Shown: positions 1 through 5,238 of the stretch, in pieces
Numbering within the stretch: the first letter of the stretch is position 1
How the letters are laid out: every line of letters starts with the position of its first letter
Assembly (NCBI GenBank): GCA_002433675.1
Contig: DJIP01000280.1
Location: 1 to 5,510 of the forward strand
From: Halomonas halophila
GTDB taxonomy: Bacteria > Pseudomonadota > Gammaproteobacteria > Pseudomonadales > Halomonadaceae
Reading direction: 5' to 3'
Length of the DNA stretch: 5,510 nt
Notes under the pieces: generated by a model
Database searches by the model: none
What the model saw: the letters and a program-made list of their open reading frames with translations, nothing else
What the model was told of the DNA's origin: nothing
Made by a program: the position numbers and the translations under genes

Positions 1-1053
1 GTAGTCGCCCGGCATCAGTACGCTATCGAGATGAGAGTCGGTACCGCTGCCCGAATCATCGACCTCGATATTGGTCTGGCCACCGCGTACCCGCAGCACG
101 GTGTCGAAATCGCTGGAGGAGAGCGCCAGATTGACGCTGGTGGGCTCGTCGATCTTGAGGCTGTAAGTGTTGCTGGAGGAGGCGTCGGCCAGGGTACCGG
201 TGATGCTGTCGCCGGCGCGCAGCGGTCCGGCATTACGCTCGCCACTGGAAAGATCGGCTTGCTGCATCGACAGACGATAGCCGTCACCGACGCTGACGAA
301 GTCGTCCTGGCATTCCACGTCCACGCGTTCCTTGACCGGCTGGCCAGGCGTCACACGCACCTCATAGTCGCCAGGATCGAGGAAGGACTTCAGGGTCTGC
401 TGGTCATCACCGCAGCGCGCGGCCTTGTGCTCGACACCATTGCCACTGAGCACAAGCGATGCGTCGGACGCACCGGCAAGCACCAGAGAGACCTGGCGCG
501 CCTGCTCCAGCGAGAAGCTGTAGCTCGCCGCCTCGCCCCCCAGAGCCCCGACGACGTCCTGACCGTCGCCCAGCGTCTCGGACGCCTGGGCCTCACTCGG
601 CTTCAGCGAGTAGGGGCCGAAGCCTCCCATGTCGTCGCTGCTGACAACCACCAGCGAGCATCCCTCGGCGGAGGACAGCAACAGCGATGCCGGCGCCTCC
701 TGGGTGCTGCTCGCACCTCCCTGCCACTTGCCATCTTCGGAATACACCGAAAGGCTGGCGGCAAAGGGTGAATCGAGCTGGTACAGCACACCAGATTCGG
801 CCTCACCGCAGACCCAGCGACGGTCGTGGCGCGAGCCATCCTTGAGGTTGATCCCGCTTTGCGAGGTCAATTCGCCCTCGATCGCTTCACCCAGCGCAAC
901 ATCCGGCGCCTCGACAAAACGCCCGCCCTGGCTACCGCCGTCGTCCTGGCATCCGCTCAGCAAGACCGCCATGGACACCCCGCTGACCACCAGCAACGGG
1001 GAAATGGCCTTGCAAAGCGGGCGTTTCGGCCCCGGACACTGCTGCTTGGACAT
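1..1053 (-). CDS. Putative outer-membrane lipoprotein with tandem PPC-like beta domains (C-terminal part outside window)
   Basis: The frame is open from ATG 1053-1051 to base 1: 351 codons without a stop, so the 3' end lies beyond the window. The start is preceded by GGAGG (1059-1063) with a 5-nt spacer. An in-frame ATG at 1065 is less likely because it overlaps this ribosome site. Residues 1-34 look like a lipoprotein signal peptide: basic K10, R11, K15, a hydrophobic stretch about 19-32, and a lipobox L-L-S-G-C ending at C35. Residue +2 is Gln, which by the usual rule favours outer-membrane sorting. The mature part has about three repeats (roughly 52-152, 157-240, 278-351). The third carries the pattern G-D-x-I-x-G-x-L, S-S-D-F-D-T-x-L, D-D-S-G-S-G-T-D-S and L-x-P-G-D-Y, as in pre-peptidase C-terminal (PPC) domains; PGDY also closes the second. 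C82/C132 and two later cysteines could form disulfides. No catalytic domain is visible in this part. Function unknown; a surface adhesion or ligand-binding role is only a guess. Confidence 0.8.
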   Translation of the reverse strand, partial: MSKQQCPGPKRPLCKAISPLLVVSGVSMAVLLSGCQDDGGSQGGRFVEAPDVALGEAIEGELTSQSGINLKDGSRHDRRWVCGEAESGVLYQLDSPFAASLSVYSEDGKWQGGASSTQEAPASLLLSSAEGCSLVVVSSDDMGGFGPYSLKPSEAQASETLGDGQDVVGALGGEAASYSFSLEQARQVSLVLAGASDASLVLSGNGVEHKAARCGDDQQTLKSFLDPGDYEVRVTPGQPVKERVDVECQDDFVSVGDGYRLSMQQADLSSGERNAGPLRAGDSITGTLADASSSNTYSLKIDEPTSVNLALSSSDFDTVLRVRGGQTNIEVDDSGSGTDSHLDSVLMPGDY

Positions 1054-1058
1054 GCCTG

Positions 1059-1063
1059 CCTCC
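1059..1063 (-). promoter_or_regulatory. Ribosome binding site of the lipoprotein gene
   Basis: GGAGG on the minus strand lies 5 nt before ATG 1053. It decides the start against the in-frame ATG at 1065-1063, which overlaps it. Confidence 0.75.
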
Positions 1064-1116
1064 ATCAGTTGAATTTCGCTTCCTGCGCCGACAACCAAAC
1101 ATCGTCGGGAACGCAC

Positions 1117-1146
1117 ACTATAACCAACTTGCATGACGCGCGTCAG
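1117..1146 (-). promoter_or_regulatory. Candidate sigma-70 promoter for the lipoprotein gene
   Basis: On the minus strand a -35-like CTGACG (1141-1146; 4 of 6 consensus bases) is followed after 18 nt by TATAGT (1117-1122; 5 of 6). Transcription would start near 1110, giving a leader of about 57 nt before ATG 1053. The -35 overlaps the palindrome at 1134-1145. This suggests the lipoprotein gene has its own promoter and is not simply the tail of lutABC. The assignment rests on sequence pattern only. Confidence 0.45.
1134..1145. repeat. 12-bp perfect palindrome overlapping the candidate -35
   Basis: TGACGCGCGTCA reads identically on both strands. It lies between lutC and the lipoprotein gene and covers most of the candidate -35 hexamer and part of the spacer. 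The position would suit an operator, but in GC-rich DNA a CG-rich palindrome of this length can occur by chance. No known regulator site was recognised. Confidence 0.4.
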
Positions 1147-1194
1147 GGCGCCAATCACTCTGATGTCGCAGGCGTCGCACGCGAGCCCCGTGAT

Positions 1195-1851
1195 TCAGGC
1201 GTCGCGCAGGATGACCACCAGTTCTCTTGGGCCGTGTACGCCGTAGGCCAGCGTCTGTTCGATATCAGACGTCTTGCTCGGCCCCGAGATCAGCAGCGCA
1301 TTGGTCGGCATTGCGCTGGCCCAGCCTTGCCCGGTGACGACATCGAAGAAGGTGTCTTCGACGCTGTCGGCATCGAGCACGGCAATATGCAAAGGCGGCA
1401 CCAGGCTCAGCAGACGCGGCTCATCCGGGGTCGGCCACAGCCACAGACTGCCGGTCTCGGCGATGGCGCCACGAGTGGACGTAAGGCCGGCATCGACGCC
1501 GTCGAACAGCTCACGCTTCCAACCCTCGATGTCACGATCGGCGTCGACCAGCTCAACCTCATTTTCCGCCAGGGCGGCGCGGGCCTGCTGCGCTACCGGA
1601 TGCTCCCGCCCCAGCGCCAGGCGCTTGACGCCCTTGCCCGCCAATACCCTGGCAAGGGCCTCGGTCCAGCCCGCAGAGTCGCAGTGAATCACCTCGCCAT
1701 GCACCGAGGAGATCCAGTGCTCGAAGCGCTCGAGTCGTTCTTGACGCGACCACTGGCGTCCGGTGACCACGCCGAAGTCACTGTCAGGGGCCGACAGCGG
1801 CCCGCCCTGGCGATCACGCAGACGACCCAGGATATTGTCTCTGGCACTCAT
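1195..1851 (-). CDS. lutC: LutC, LUD-domain subunit of the L-lactate oxidation complex
   Basis: A 218-residue protein of the LutC/YkgG (LUD, formerly DUF162) family. Together with LutA and LutB it is needed to oxidise L-lactate to pyruvate in the cytoplasm; LutC has no iron-sulfur cysteine motif. Family signatures visible are A-G-L-T-S-T-R-G-A-I-A-E-T-G (121-134), P-P-L-H-I-A-V-L (152-159) and S-G-P-S-K-T-S-D-I-E (189-198), followed by G-V-H-G-P near the C-terminus. The same A-E-T-G and P-P-x-H-I-A-V blocks occur in LutB, reflecting the shared LUD fold. Length is normal for the family. ATG 1851-1849 overlaps the lutB stop by 4 nt (ATGA) and is preceded by AAGGAG (1860-1865) at 8 nt, so the two genes are translationally coupled. 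It is the last gene of lutABC. The family assignment is firm; the exact role of LutC within the complex is less well known. Confidence 0.95.
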   Translation of the reverse strand: MSARDNILGRLRDRQGGPLSAPDSDFGVVTGRQWSRQERLERFEHWISSVHGEVIHCDSAGWTEALARVLAGKGVKRLALGREHPVAQQARAALAENEVELVDADRDIEGWKRELFDGVDAGLTSTRGAIAETGSLWLWPTPDEPRLLSLVPPLHIAVLDADSVEDTFFDVVTGQGWASAMPTNALLISGPSKTSDIEQTLAYGVHGPRELVVILRDA

Positions 1852-3278
1852 TCGCCCTTCTCCTTGCGATGACGCTTGATCAGCGTGTGAAGCGACGTCT
1901 TGGCCGGCTTCGGGGCACTACGGTACTCCGTCCAGGGGCCCAGGTGGGATGGCGCCAGCGCACGGAAGTTGCCGGCAATCAAGGTGGCGCCTCGCCAGGC
2001 CCCCGGATGGGTGGCCAGCCACTGCCAGCTCTTCCACGCGGCGACCTCCTTGCGCGAGCGCTTGACGCCGGCACCGGGCACATTGCCGACGCCGTCGCCC
2101 ACCGCCTCGCGACGCAACCGCACCAGCAGGTCCGGAATCGGAATCTTGACCGGGCATACCTCACCGCAGGCGCCGCACAGGCTCGACGCCGACGGCAGAT
2201 CCTTGGTCGCTTCAAGCCCCATCAGGTGCGGCATCAGGATGGCGCCGATCGGCCCCGGATACGTAGTGCCATACGTGTGGCCGCCGACCCGGGTGTACAC
2301 CGGGCAGTGGTTCATGCAGGCGCCGCAGCGGATACAGCGCAGGGTGTCGAGCAGCTCATCGTCCTGATAGACCCGCGAGCGACCGCTGTCGACCAGCACC
2401 AGATGCACCTCTTCGGGGCCGTCATGCTCGTCGCTCTTGCGCGGCGAGCTGATCATGTTGAAGTAGGTGGTCACGTGCTGGCCGGTGGCGGAGCGGGTCA
2501 GCAGGGCGTATAGCGGCGGCACGTCGGCCAGGTGCTCGACCACCTTCTCGATGCCGGTGACGGCGATGTGCACCGGCGGCGCGGTGGTGGTCAGACGCCC
2601 GTTGCCCTCGTTCTCCACCAGGCACAGGGTTCCGGTCTCGGCCACCGCGAAATTGACCCCGGACACCCCGACATCCGCCGTCATGAAGCGCTCGCGCAGC
2701 TGGGCCCTGGCCGCTGCGGTCATCGCGTCCACGTCGGTGGTGCGCTCGGTGCCGGTGCGCTCGTGCATGATGTCGGAGATTTCGCCGGTATTAAGGTGAA
2801 TCGCCGGCATGATGATATGAGACGGCGTCTGCTCGTTGAGCTGCACCAGGTACTCGCCCAGATCCGACTCCAGGGCATCGATGCCAGCCTTCTCCAGGTG
2901 GGCGTTCAGGTGCATTTCCTCGGACACCATGGACTTGCCCTTGATCACCGAGGACGCACCATGACGCTGACAGATCTCGGTGATCAGCTCGCAGGCCTGC
3001 TCGCCATTCTCCGCCCAGTGCACGCGGATGCCGTTGGCCTCGCAGTTGGCCTCGAGCTGCTCCAGCAGGTCGGGCAGCTTCGACAGCGCACGCAGCCGGA
3101 TATTGGCCCCCAGCTCACGCAGGGTCTCTAGGTCCCAGTCGTCGAAGGCCGTGCGCCGCTTGCCCATCAGGCCGTCCATCGCCTTGCGGAAGTTGGCACG
3201 AATCTGCGGATTCTCCAGCGCATCGTGGGCCTGACGATGGAACGCCTGGGGGGTAAAGGTCTGCACAGGCTGGCTCAT
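1848..3278 (-). CDS. lutB: LutB, iron-sulfur/LUD subunit of the L-lactate oxidation complex
   Basis: A 476-residue LutB/YkgF-family protein: an N-terminal LUD domain, then a ferredoxin-like region expected to carry [4Fe-4S] clusters, then a family-typical C-terminal tail. The LUD part (about 60-300) includes V-I-K-G-K-S-M-V-S-E-E (111-121), A-E-T-G-T-L-C-L (213-220) and P-P-V-H-I-A-V (234-240). The cluster region has C315-x2-C318-x2-C321-x3-C325-P and a second set C368-x2-C371-x3-C375-P. The shorter second set is, from memory, usual for LutB. In the known system LutB passes electrons from lactate oxidation towards the respiratory chain. ATG 3278-3276 was chosen because it overlaps the lutA stop by 4 nt (ATGA) and has GGAGG 5 nt upstream. 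A longer frame from GTG at 3293 would add five residues and bury the ribosome site. Length is normal; all motifs are intact. Confidence 0.96.
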   Translation of the reverse strand: MSQPVQTFTPQAFHRQAHDALENPQIRANFRKAMDGLMGKRRTAFDDWDLETLRELGANIRLRALSKLPDLLEQLEANCEANGIRVHWAENGEQACELITEICQRHGASSVIKGKSMVSEEMHLNAHLEKAGIDALESDLGEYLVQLNEQTPSHIIMPAIHLNTGEISDIMHERTGTERTTDVDAMTAAARAQLRERFMTADVGVSGVNFAVAETGTLCLVENEGNGRLTTTAPPVHIAVTGIEKVVEHLADVPPLYALLTRSATGQHVTTYFNMISSPRKSDEHDGPEEVHLVLVDSGRSRVYQDDELLDTLRCIRCGACMNHCPVYTRVGGHTYGTTYPGPIGAILMPHLMGLEATKDLPSASSLCGACGEVCPVKIPIPDLLVRLRREAVGDGVGNVPGAGVKRSRKEVAAWKSWQWLATHPGAWRGATLIAGNFRALAPSHLGPWTEYRSAPKPAKTSLHTLIKRHRKEKGE

Positions 3279-4030
3279 GAGGTCCTCCGCCACAGATAGG
3301 AAGCGATGTGCTCGCCCTCAAGCGTGCTGTCGCGGTGGGCCAGACGCCCGGCGATATTCATCAGACAGCCGCAGTCGGAGGTCACGAAGCGCTCCGCACC
3401 GGCGGCTTCGATGGCACGACTCTTGTCTTCGACCATGGCCCCGGACACCTCAGGATGGCGCACCGCAAAGGTCCCGCCGAATCCACAGCACTCGCTGGCC
3501 CGCTCCTGCTCCACCAGCTCGACCTGGCCGAGCTTCGCCAGCAGCGCAGGGCCGGTCTCGGCGAGTCCCATTTCGCGACGGGCGCTGCACGAGGTGTGCA
3601 TGGCGACCTTCTCCGACGCGCCTCGATCCTCAAGCGTCAGGTGGCAGACGTGGACCAGGAATTCGGTCAACTCGAACACCCGATCGGCGACTTCCCTGGC
3701 CATTGCCTCCTCCGGGGTGCCGGCAAACAGCGAGGGATAGTGGGTGCGCATCATGCCGCCGCAGGAGCCGGACGGCACGATGATCGGCCAGGGCTCGGGG
3801 AACAGGTCGAGCTGGGCCCTGGCCACCGCCCTGGCCTCGGTGTGATAGCCCGAGGTGTAGGCGGGCTGGCCGCAGCAGGTCTGGTCGTCGGGGAAGATCA
3901 CCTCGATCCCTTCACGCTCGAGCAGTCGAACGGCATCGAGGCCAGCCTCGGGATAGAGCATGTCGATCAGGCAGGTTCCGAACAGGTAGACCTTGTCGGG
4001 GCGTGGGGGATAAAGCTTGACGGCGGTCAT
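3275..4030 (-). CDS. lutA: LutA, CCG-domain (heterodisulfide reductase-like) subunit of the L-lactate oxidation complex
   Basis: A 251-residue LutA/YkgE-family protein with two cysteine-rich CCG domains like those of heterodisulfide reductase subunit B and GlpC/GlcF. The first has C20, C52-C53 in T-C-C-G-Q-P-A-Y, and C90 in S-G-S-C-G-G-M. The second has C148, C181-C182 in E-C-C-G-F-G-G-T-F, and C220-x-C222. These cysteines are the expected ligands of iron-sulfur centres, and all are present. LutA is thought to work with LutB and LutC in L-lactate to pyruvate oxidation. It is the first gene of the operon. ATG 4030-4028 is preferred: TGAGGA (4038-4043) lies at a suitable distance and the protein then begins M-T-A-V-K-L-Y-P. 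A GTG at 4054 would add eight residues (P-D-P-E-D-P-A after the start) and place the ribosome site inside the gene. A putative promoter and regulator operator lie about 150-190 bp upstream. Confidence 0.96.
   Translation of the reverse strand: MTAVKLYPPRPDKVYLFGTCLIDMLYPEAGLDAVRLLEREGIEVIFPDDQTCCGQPAYTSGYHTEARAVARAQLDLFPEPWPIIVPSGSCGGMMRTHYPSLFAGTPEEAMAREVADRVFELTEFLVHVCHLTLEDRGASEKVAMHTSCSARREMGLAETGPALLAKLGQVELVEQERASECCGFGGTFAVRHPEVSGAMVEDKSRAIEAAGAERFVTSDCGCLMNIAGRLAHRDSTLEGEHIASYLWRRTS
3284..3288 (-). promoter_or_regulatory. Ribosome binding site of lutB, inside the lutA 3' end
   Basis: GGAGG on the minus strand lies 5 nt before ATG 3278 and within the last codons of lutA. It fixes the lutB start against the in-frame GTG at 3293 and implies translational coupling with lutA. 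Confidence 0.75.
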
Positions 4031-4037
4031 CGCGGGG

Positions 4038-4043
4038 TCCTCA
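4038..4043 (-). promoter_or_regulatory. Ribosome binding site of lutA
   Basis: TGAGGA on the minus strand; its GAGG core lies 8 nt before ATG 4030. It supports the ATG start rather than the in-frame GTG at 4054, which has no comparable site. Confidence 0.65.
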
Positions 4044-4131
4044 GGGTCAGGCACGGCAGGACGTTGTCGTTATTCCCGGTATCAATAGCGGCCCACAGTG
4101 GCGAGCAAGCTACCGCTGCACGCTTCATCAG

Positions 4132-4168
4132 GACCGACGGAGCCGGCTACCCCGGGGCGTCATCGGTC
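4132..4168 (-). repeat. Inverted repeat and palindromes in the lutA leader
   Basis: On the lutA transcript strand, GACCGA (4163-4168) can pair with TCGGTC (4132-4137) across a 25-nt loop. The loop holds two 8-bp perfect palindromes, CCCCGGGG (4150-4157) and AGCCGGCT (4141-4148). If transcription starts near 4178 this would be a structured 5' leader of roughly 150 nt. No U-run follows, so it is not a simple intrinsic terminator, and no known riboswitch was recognised. Confidence 0.3.
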
Positions 4169-4184
4169 ACGACAACGACCGCCA

Positions 4185-4211
4185 AGGATAGAGTTGGAGT
4201 AAATTGGTAAA
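4185..4211 (-). promoter_or_regulatory. Candidate lutABC promoter
   Basis: On the minus strand TTTACC (4206-4211; 4 of 6 consensus bases) is followed after 15 nt by TATCCT (4185-4190; 4 of 6). The short spacer and imperfect boxes make a weak promoter. Its -35 falls inside operator 1, which is the arrangement expected for repression. TTGTCA just upstream of the operator is a better -35 hexamer but has no well-spaced -10. The start of transcription would be near 4178. Confidence 0.4.
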
Positions 4212-4218
4212 ACCAATT
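4202..4218. promoter_or_regulatory. Operator 1 for the PdhR/LldR-type regulator
   Basis: AATTGGT-AAA-ACCAATT is a perfect inverted repeat with 7-bp arms and a 3-bp centre. It matches the ATTGGTNNNACCAAT pattern known for the PdhR/LldR branch of FadR-type GntR regulators. It overlaps the -35 region of the putative lutABC promoter, so binding should block lutABC transcription. The regulator gene next to it is of exactly this family. Confidence 0.88.
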
Positions 4219-4298
4219 GACAACGCCGAATCTAGGCACAGTAGGTTCGCTCTTTCAGAGTGTCAAACCAGACGCCGATTTTTGCTCGGACTTTGCGC

Positions 4299-4304
4299 TA
4301 TACT
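4299..4304 (+). promoter_or_regulatory. Possible second -10 element upstream of the regulator gene
   Basis: TATACT matches the -10 consensus at 5 of 6 bases. No good -35 lies 16-18 nt upstream, and TG is not at the extended -10 position. If used, transcription would begin near 4311, upstream of operator 2, so a regulator bound there would act as a roadblock. Confidence 0.25.
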
Positions 4305-4392
4305 TTGGTCTATGCCTCGACGGCCGTGAACGTAACAGATTGATAATCGAGGAAGAACGAGGACCAAGGCAAGCAACAGGACAACCCCTACT

Positions 4393-4409
4393 TATTGGTA
4401 ATACCAATT
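4393..4409. promoter_or_regulatory. Operator 2 for the PdhR/LldR-type regulator
   Basis: ATTGGT-AAT-ACCAAT at 4394-4408 is a perfect inverted repeat with 6-bp arms, almost identical to operator 1; the outermost pair (4393/4409) is mismatched. It lies 50 bp before the regulator start codon and covers the candidate -35 there, which implies autoregulation. Its centre is 191 bp from that of operator 1. Confidence 0.88.
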
Positions 4410-4424
4410 AGTTGTCGTTACACT
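4395..4424 (+). promoter_or_regulatory. Candidate promoter of the regulator gene
   Basis: TTGGTA (4395-4400; 4 of 6 bases) and TACACT (4419-4424; 4 of 6) are 18 nt apart. The -35 is part of operator 2, so a regulator bound there would exclude RNA polymerase. Transcription would start near 4431, about 28 nt before ATG 4459. Both boxes are imperfect. Confidence 0.4.
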
Positions 4425-4458
4425 GGAGACCTTGTTCCCACGTCGATGATAAACCGCC

Positions 4459-5235
4459 ATGGCCTACCAGCCCGTGCGCCAGCCTCGCCTGGCCGATGTG
4501 ATCACCGAGCGCCTCGAGGCGCTGATTCTGGAAGGCAGCCTGACCCCCGGCCAGCGCCTGCCCCCCGAACGTGAACTGGCCGAGCGCTTCGGCGTCTCGC
4601 GCCCGTCGTTGCGCGAAGCGATCCAGAAGCTGGCCGCCCGTGGCCTGCTGGTCAGTCGTCAGGGAGGTGGCACCTATATCACCGAGGCCCTCAACAGCGG
4701 CTACAGCGATCCGCTGCTGGAGATGTTGTCTCGCCACGGCGAGTTCCACCTCGACCTGCTTGAATTCCGGGACGCCATGGAAGGCCTGTCAGCCTACTAT
4801 GCGGCCCTGCGCTCGACCCCCACCGACAGGGCACTGTTGATCCAGCGCTTCGAAGAGCTTGAGGCCTCCTTTCTCGGCGAAGACCCCCAGGGCGAGGCCA
4901 AGGCCGACGCCGCCTTTCACCTGGCGATCGCCGAGTCCGCCCACAACGTCCTGTTGCTACACACCATTCGCGGCATCTTCCACCTGCTGGAACGCAGTAT
5001 CGTCGACAATCTCGCCCATCTGTTCGAGAAGCCGGAGGCACGCCCCCGCCTGATGCAGCAGCATCGGGCACTGCTCGACGCCATCCTCGAGGGACGCGCA
5101 GAAGACGCCCAGTCCCTCGCCCACGAACACCTGGTCTACGTCGAAGAGGGGCTGCTCGAGATGGAGCGCGCCGAGACCCGCTCGCAGCGCGCGCTGCGAC
5201 GTGCCCAGGTCATGCCGCCGCGGCGGTCGCGCTAG
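4459..5235 (+). CDS. lldR: PdhR/LldR-type GntR regulator (FadR subfamily), probable repressor of lutABC
   Basis: A 258-residue cytoplasmic regulator: N-terminal winged helix-turn-helix (about 10-76) with L-P-P-E-R-E-L-A-E-R-F-G-V-S-R-P-S-L-R-E-A-I (34-55) and wing R-Q-G-G-G-T-Y-I, then an all-helical FCD effector domain (about 98-232). From memory the N-terminal half is very close to E. coli PdhR, which also starts M-A-Y and continues R-Q-P-x-L-x-D-V-I. The FCD domain keeps a possible metal tetrad D150, H154, H202, H224, spaced like the ligands of lactate-responsive LldR. The effector is therefore likely lactate or pyruvate. Divergence from lutABC and two matching operators imply repression of lutABC and of itself. 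The start is the first ATG after an in-frame TAA at 4450-4452. No good Shine-Dalgarno precedes it; GGAG at 4425-4428 is too far. The basic C-terminal tail has several Arg. The name lldR follows context; pdhR is the alternative. Confidence 0.9.
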   Translation: MAYQPVRQPRLADVITERLEALILEGSLTPGQRLPPERELAERFGVSRPSLREAIQKLAARGLLVSRQGGGTYITEALNSGYSDPLLEMLSRHGEFHLDLLEFRDAMEGLSAYYAALRSTPTDRALLIQRFEELEASFLGEDPQGEAKADAAFHLAIAESAHNVLLLHTIRGIFHLLERSIVDNLAHLFEKPEARPRLMQQHRALLDAILEGRAEDAQSLAHEHLVYVEEGLLEMERAETRSQRALRRAQVMPPRRSR

Positions 5236-5238
5236 TCG

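Larger units (their letters stand above)
4031..4458. other. Divergent lutA/regulator control region (428 bp, no gene)
   Basis: This stretch separates the divergent lutA and regulator genes and holds two ATTGGT-N3-ACCAAT operators, candidate promoters in both directions, three GTTGTCGT octamers and palindromes in the lutA leader. Part of it, from about 4195 to 4350, is richer in A+T than the flanking genes, as expected of promoter DNA. A 64-codon frame from TTG 4217 to TAG 4411 runs between the two operators but has no ATG start or ribosome site and is not called a gene. No terminator or RNA gene was recognised. Confidence 0.8.

Noticed and set aside
31..771. Plus-strand open frame of 246 codons at the left edge
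   Set aside because: It lies entirely opposite the lipoprotein frame, which has a lipobox, ribosome site and repeat structure; the plus-strand translation shows no motifs.
826..1872. Long plus-strand open frame (348 codons) opposite lutC and the lipoprotein start
   Set aside because: It is antisense to lutC and to the lipoprotein signal region, has no recognisable domain, and reads as a shadow of GC-rich codons.
3279..3293. Five-residue N-terminal extension of LutB from GTG 3293
   Set aside because: ATG 3278 has GGAGG at 5 nt and an ATGA overlap with the lutA stop, the same arrangement as at the lutB-lutC junction.
4031..4054. Eight-residue N-terminal extension of LutA from GTG 4054
   Set aside because: The only good ribosome site (4038-4043) would lie inside the extension, and ATG 4030 fits it well.
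3308..4210. Plus-strand open frame of 300 codons opposite lutA
   Set aside because: It is antisense to lutA, which has all CCG cysteines, and it runs into the control region without a family signature.
4342..4347. GATAAT as a -10 element for the regulator gene
   Set aside because: It matches 5 of 6 bases, but the hexamer 17 nt upstream (GACGGC) is not -35-like and other spacings are no better.
4217..4411. 64-codon plus-strand frame between the two operators
   Set aside because: It begins with TTG inside operator 1 and ends inside operator 2, with no ribosome site and no family match; best explained as control-region sequence.
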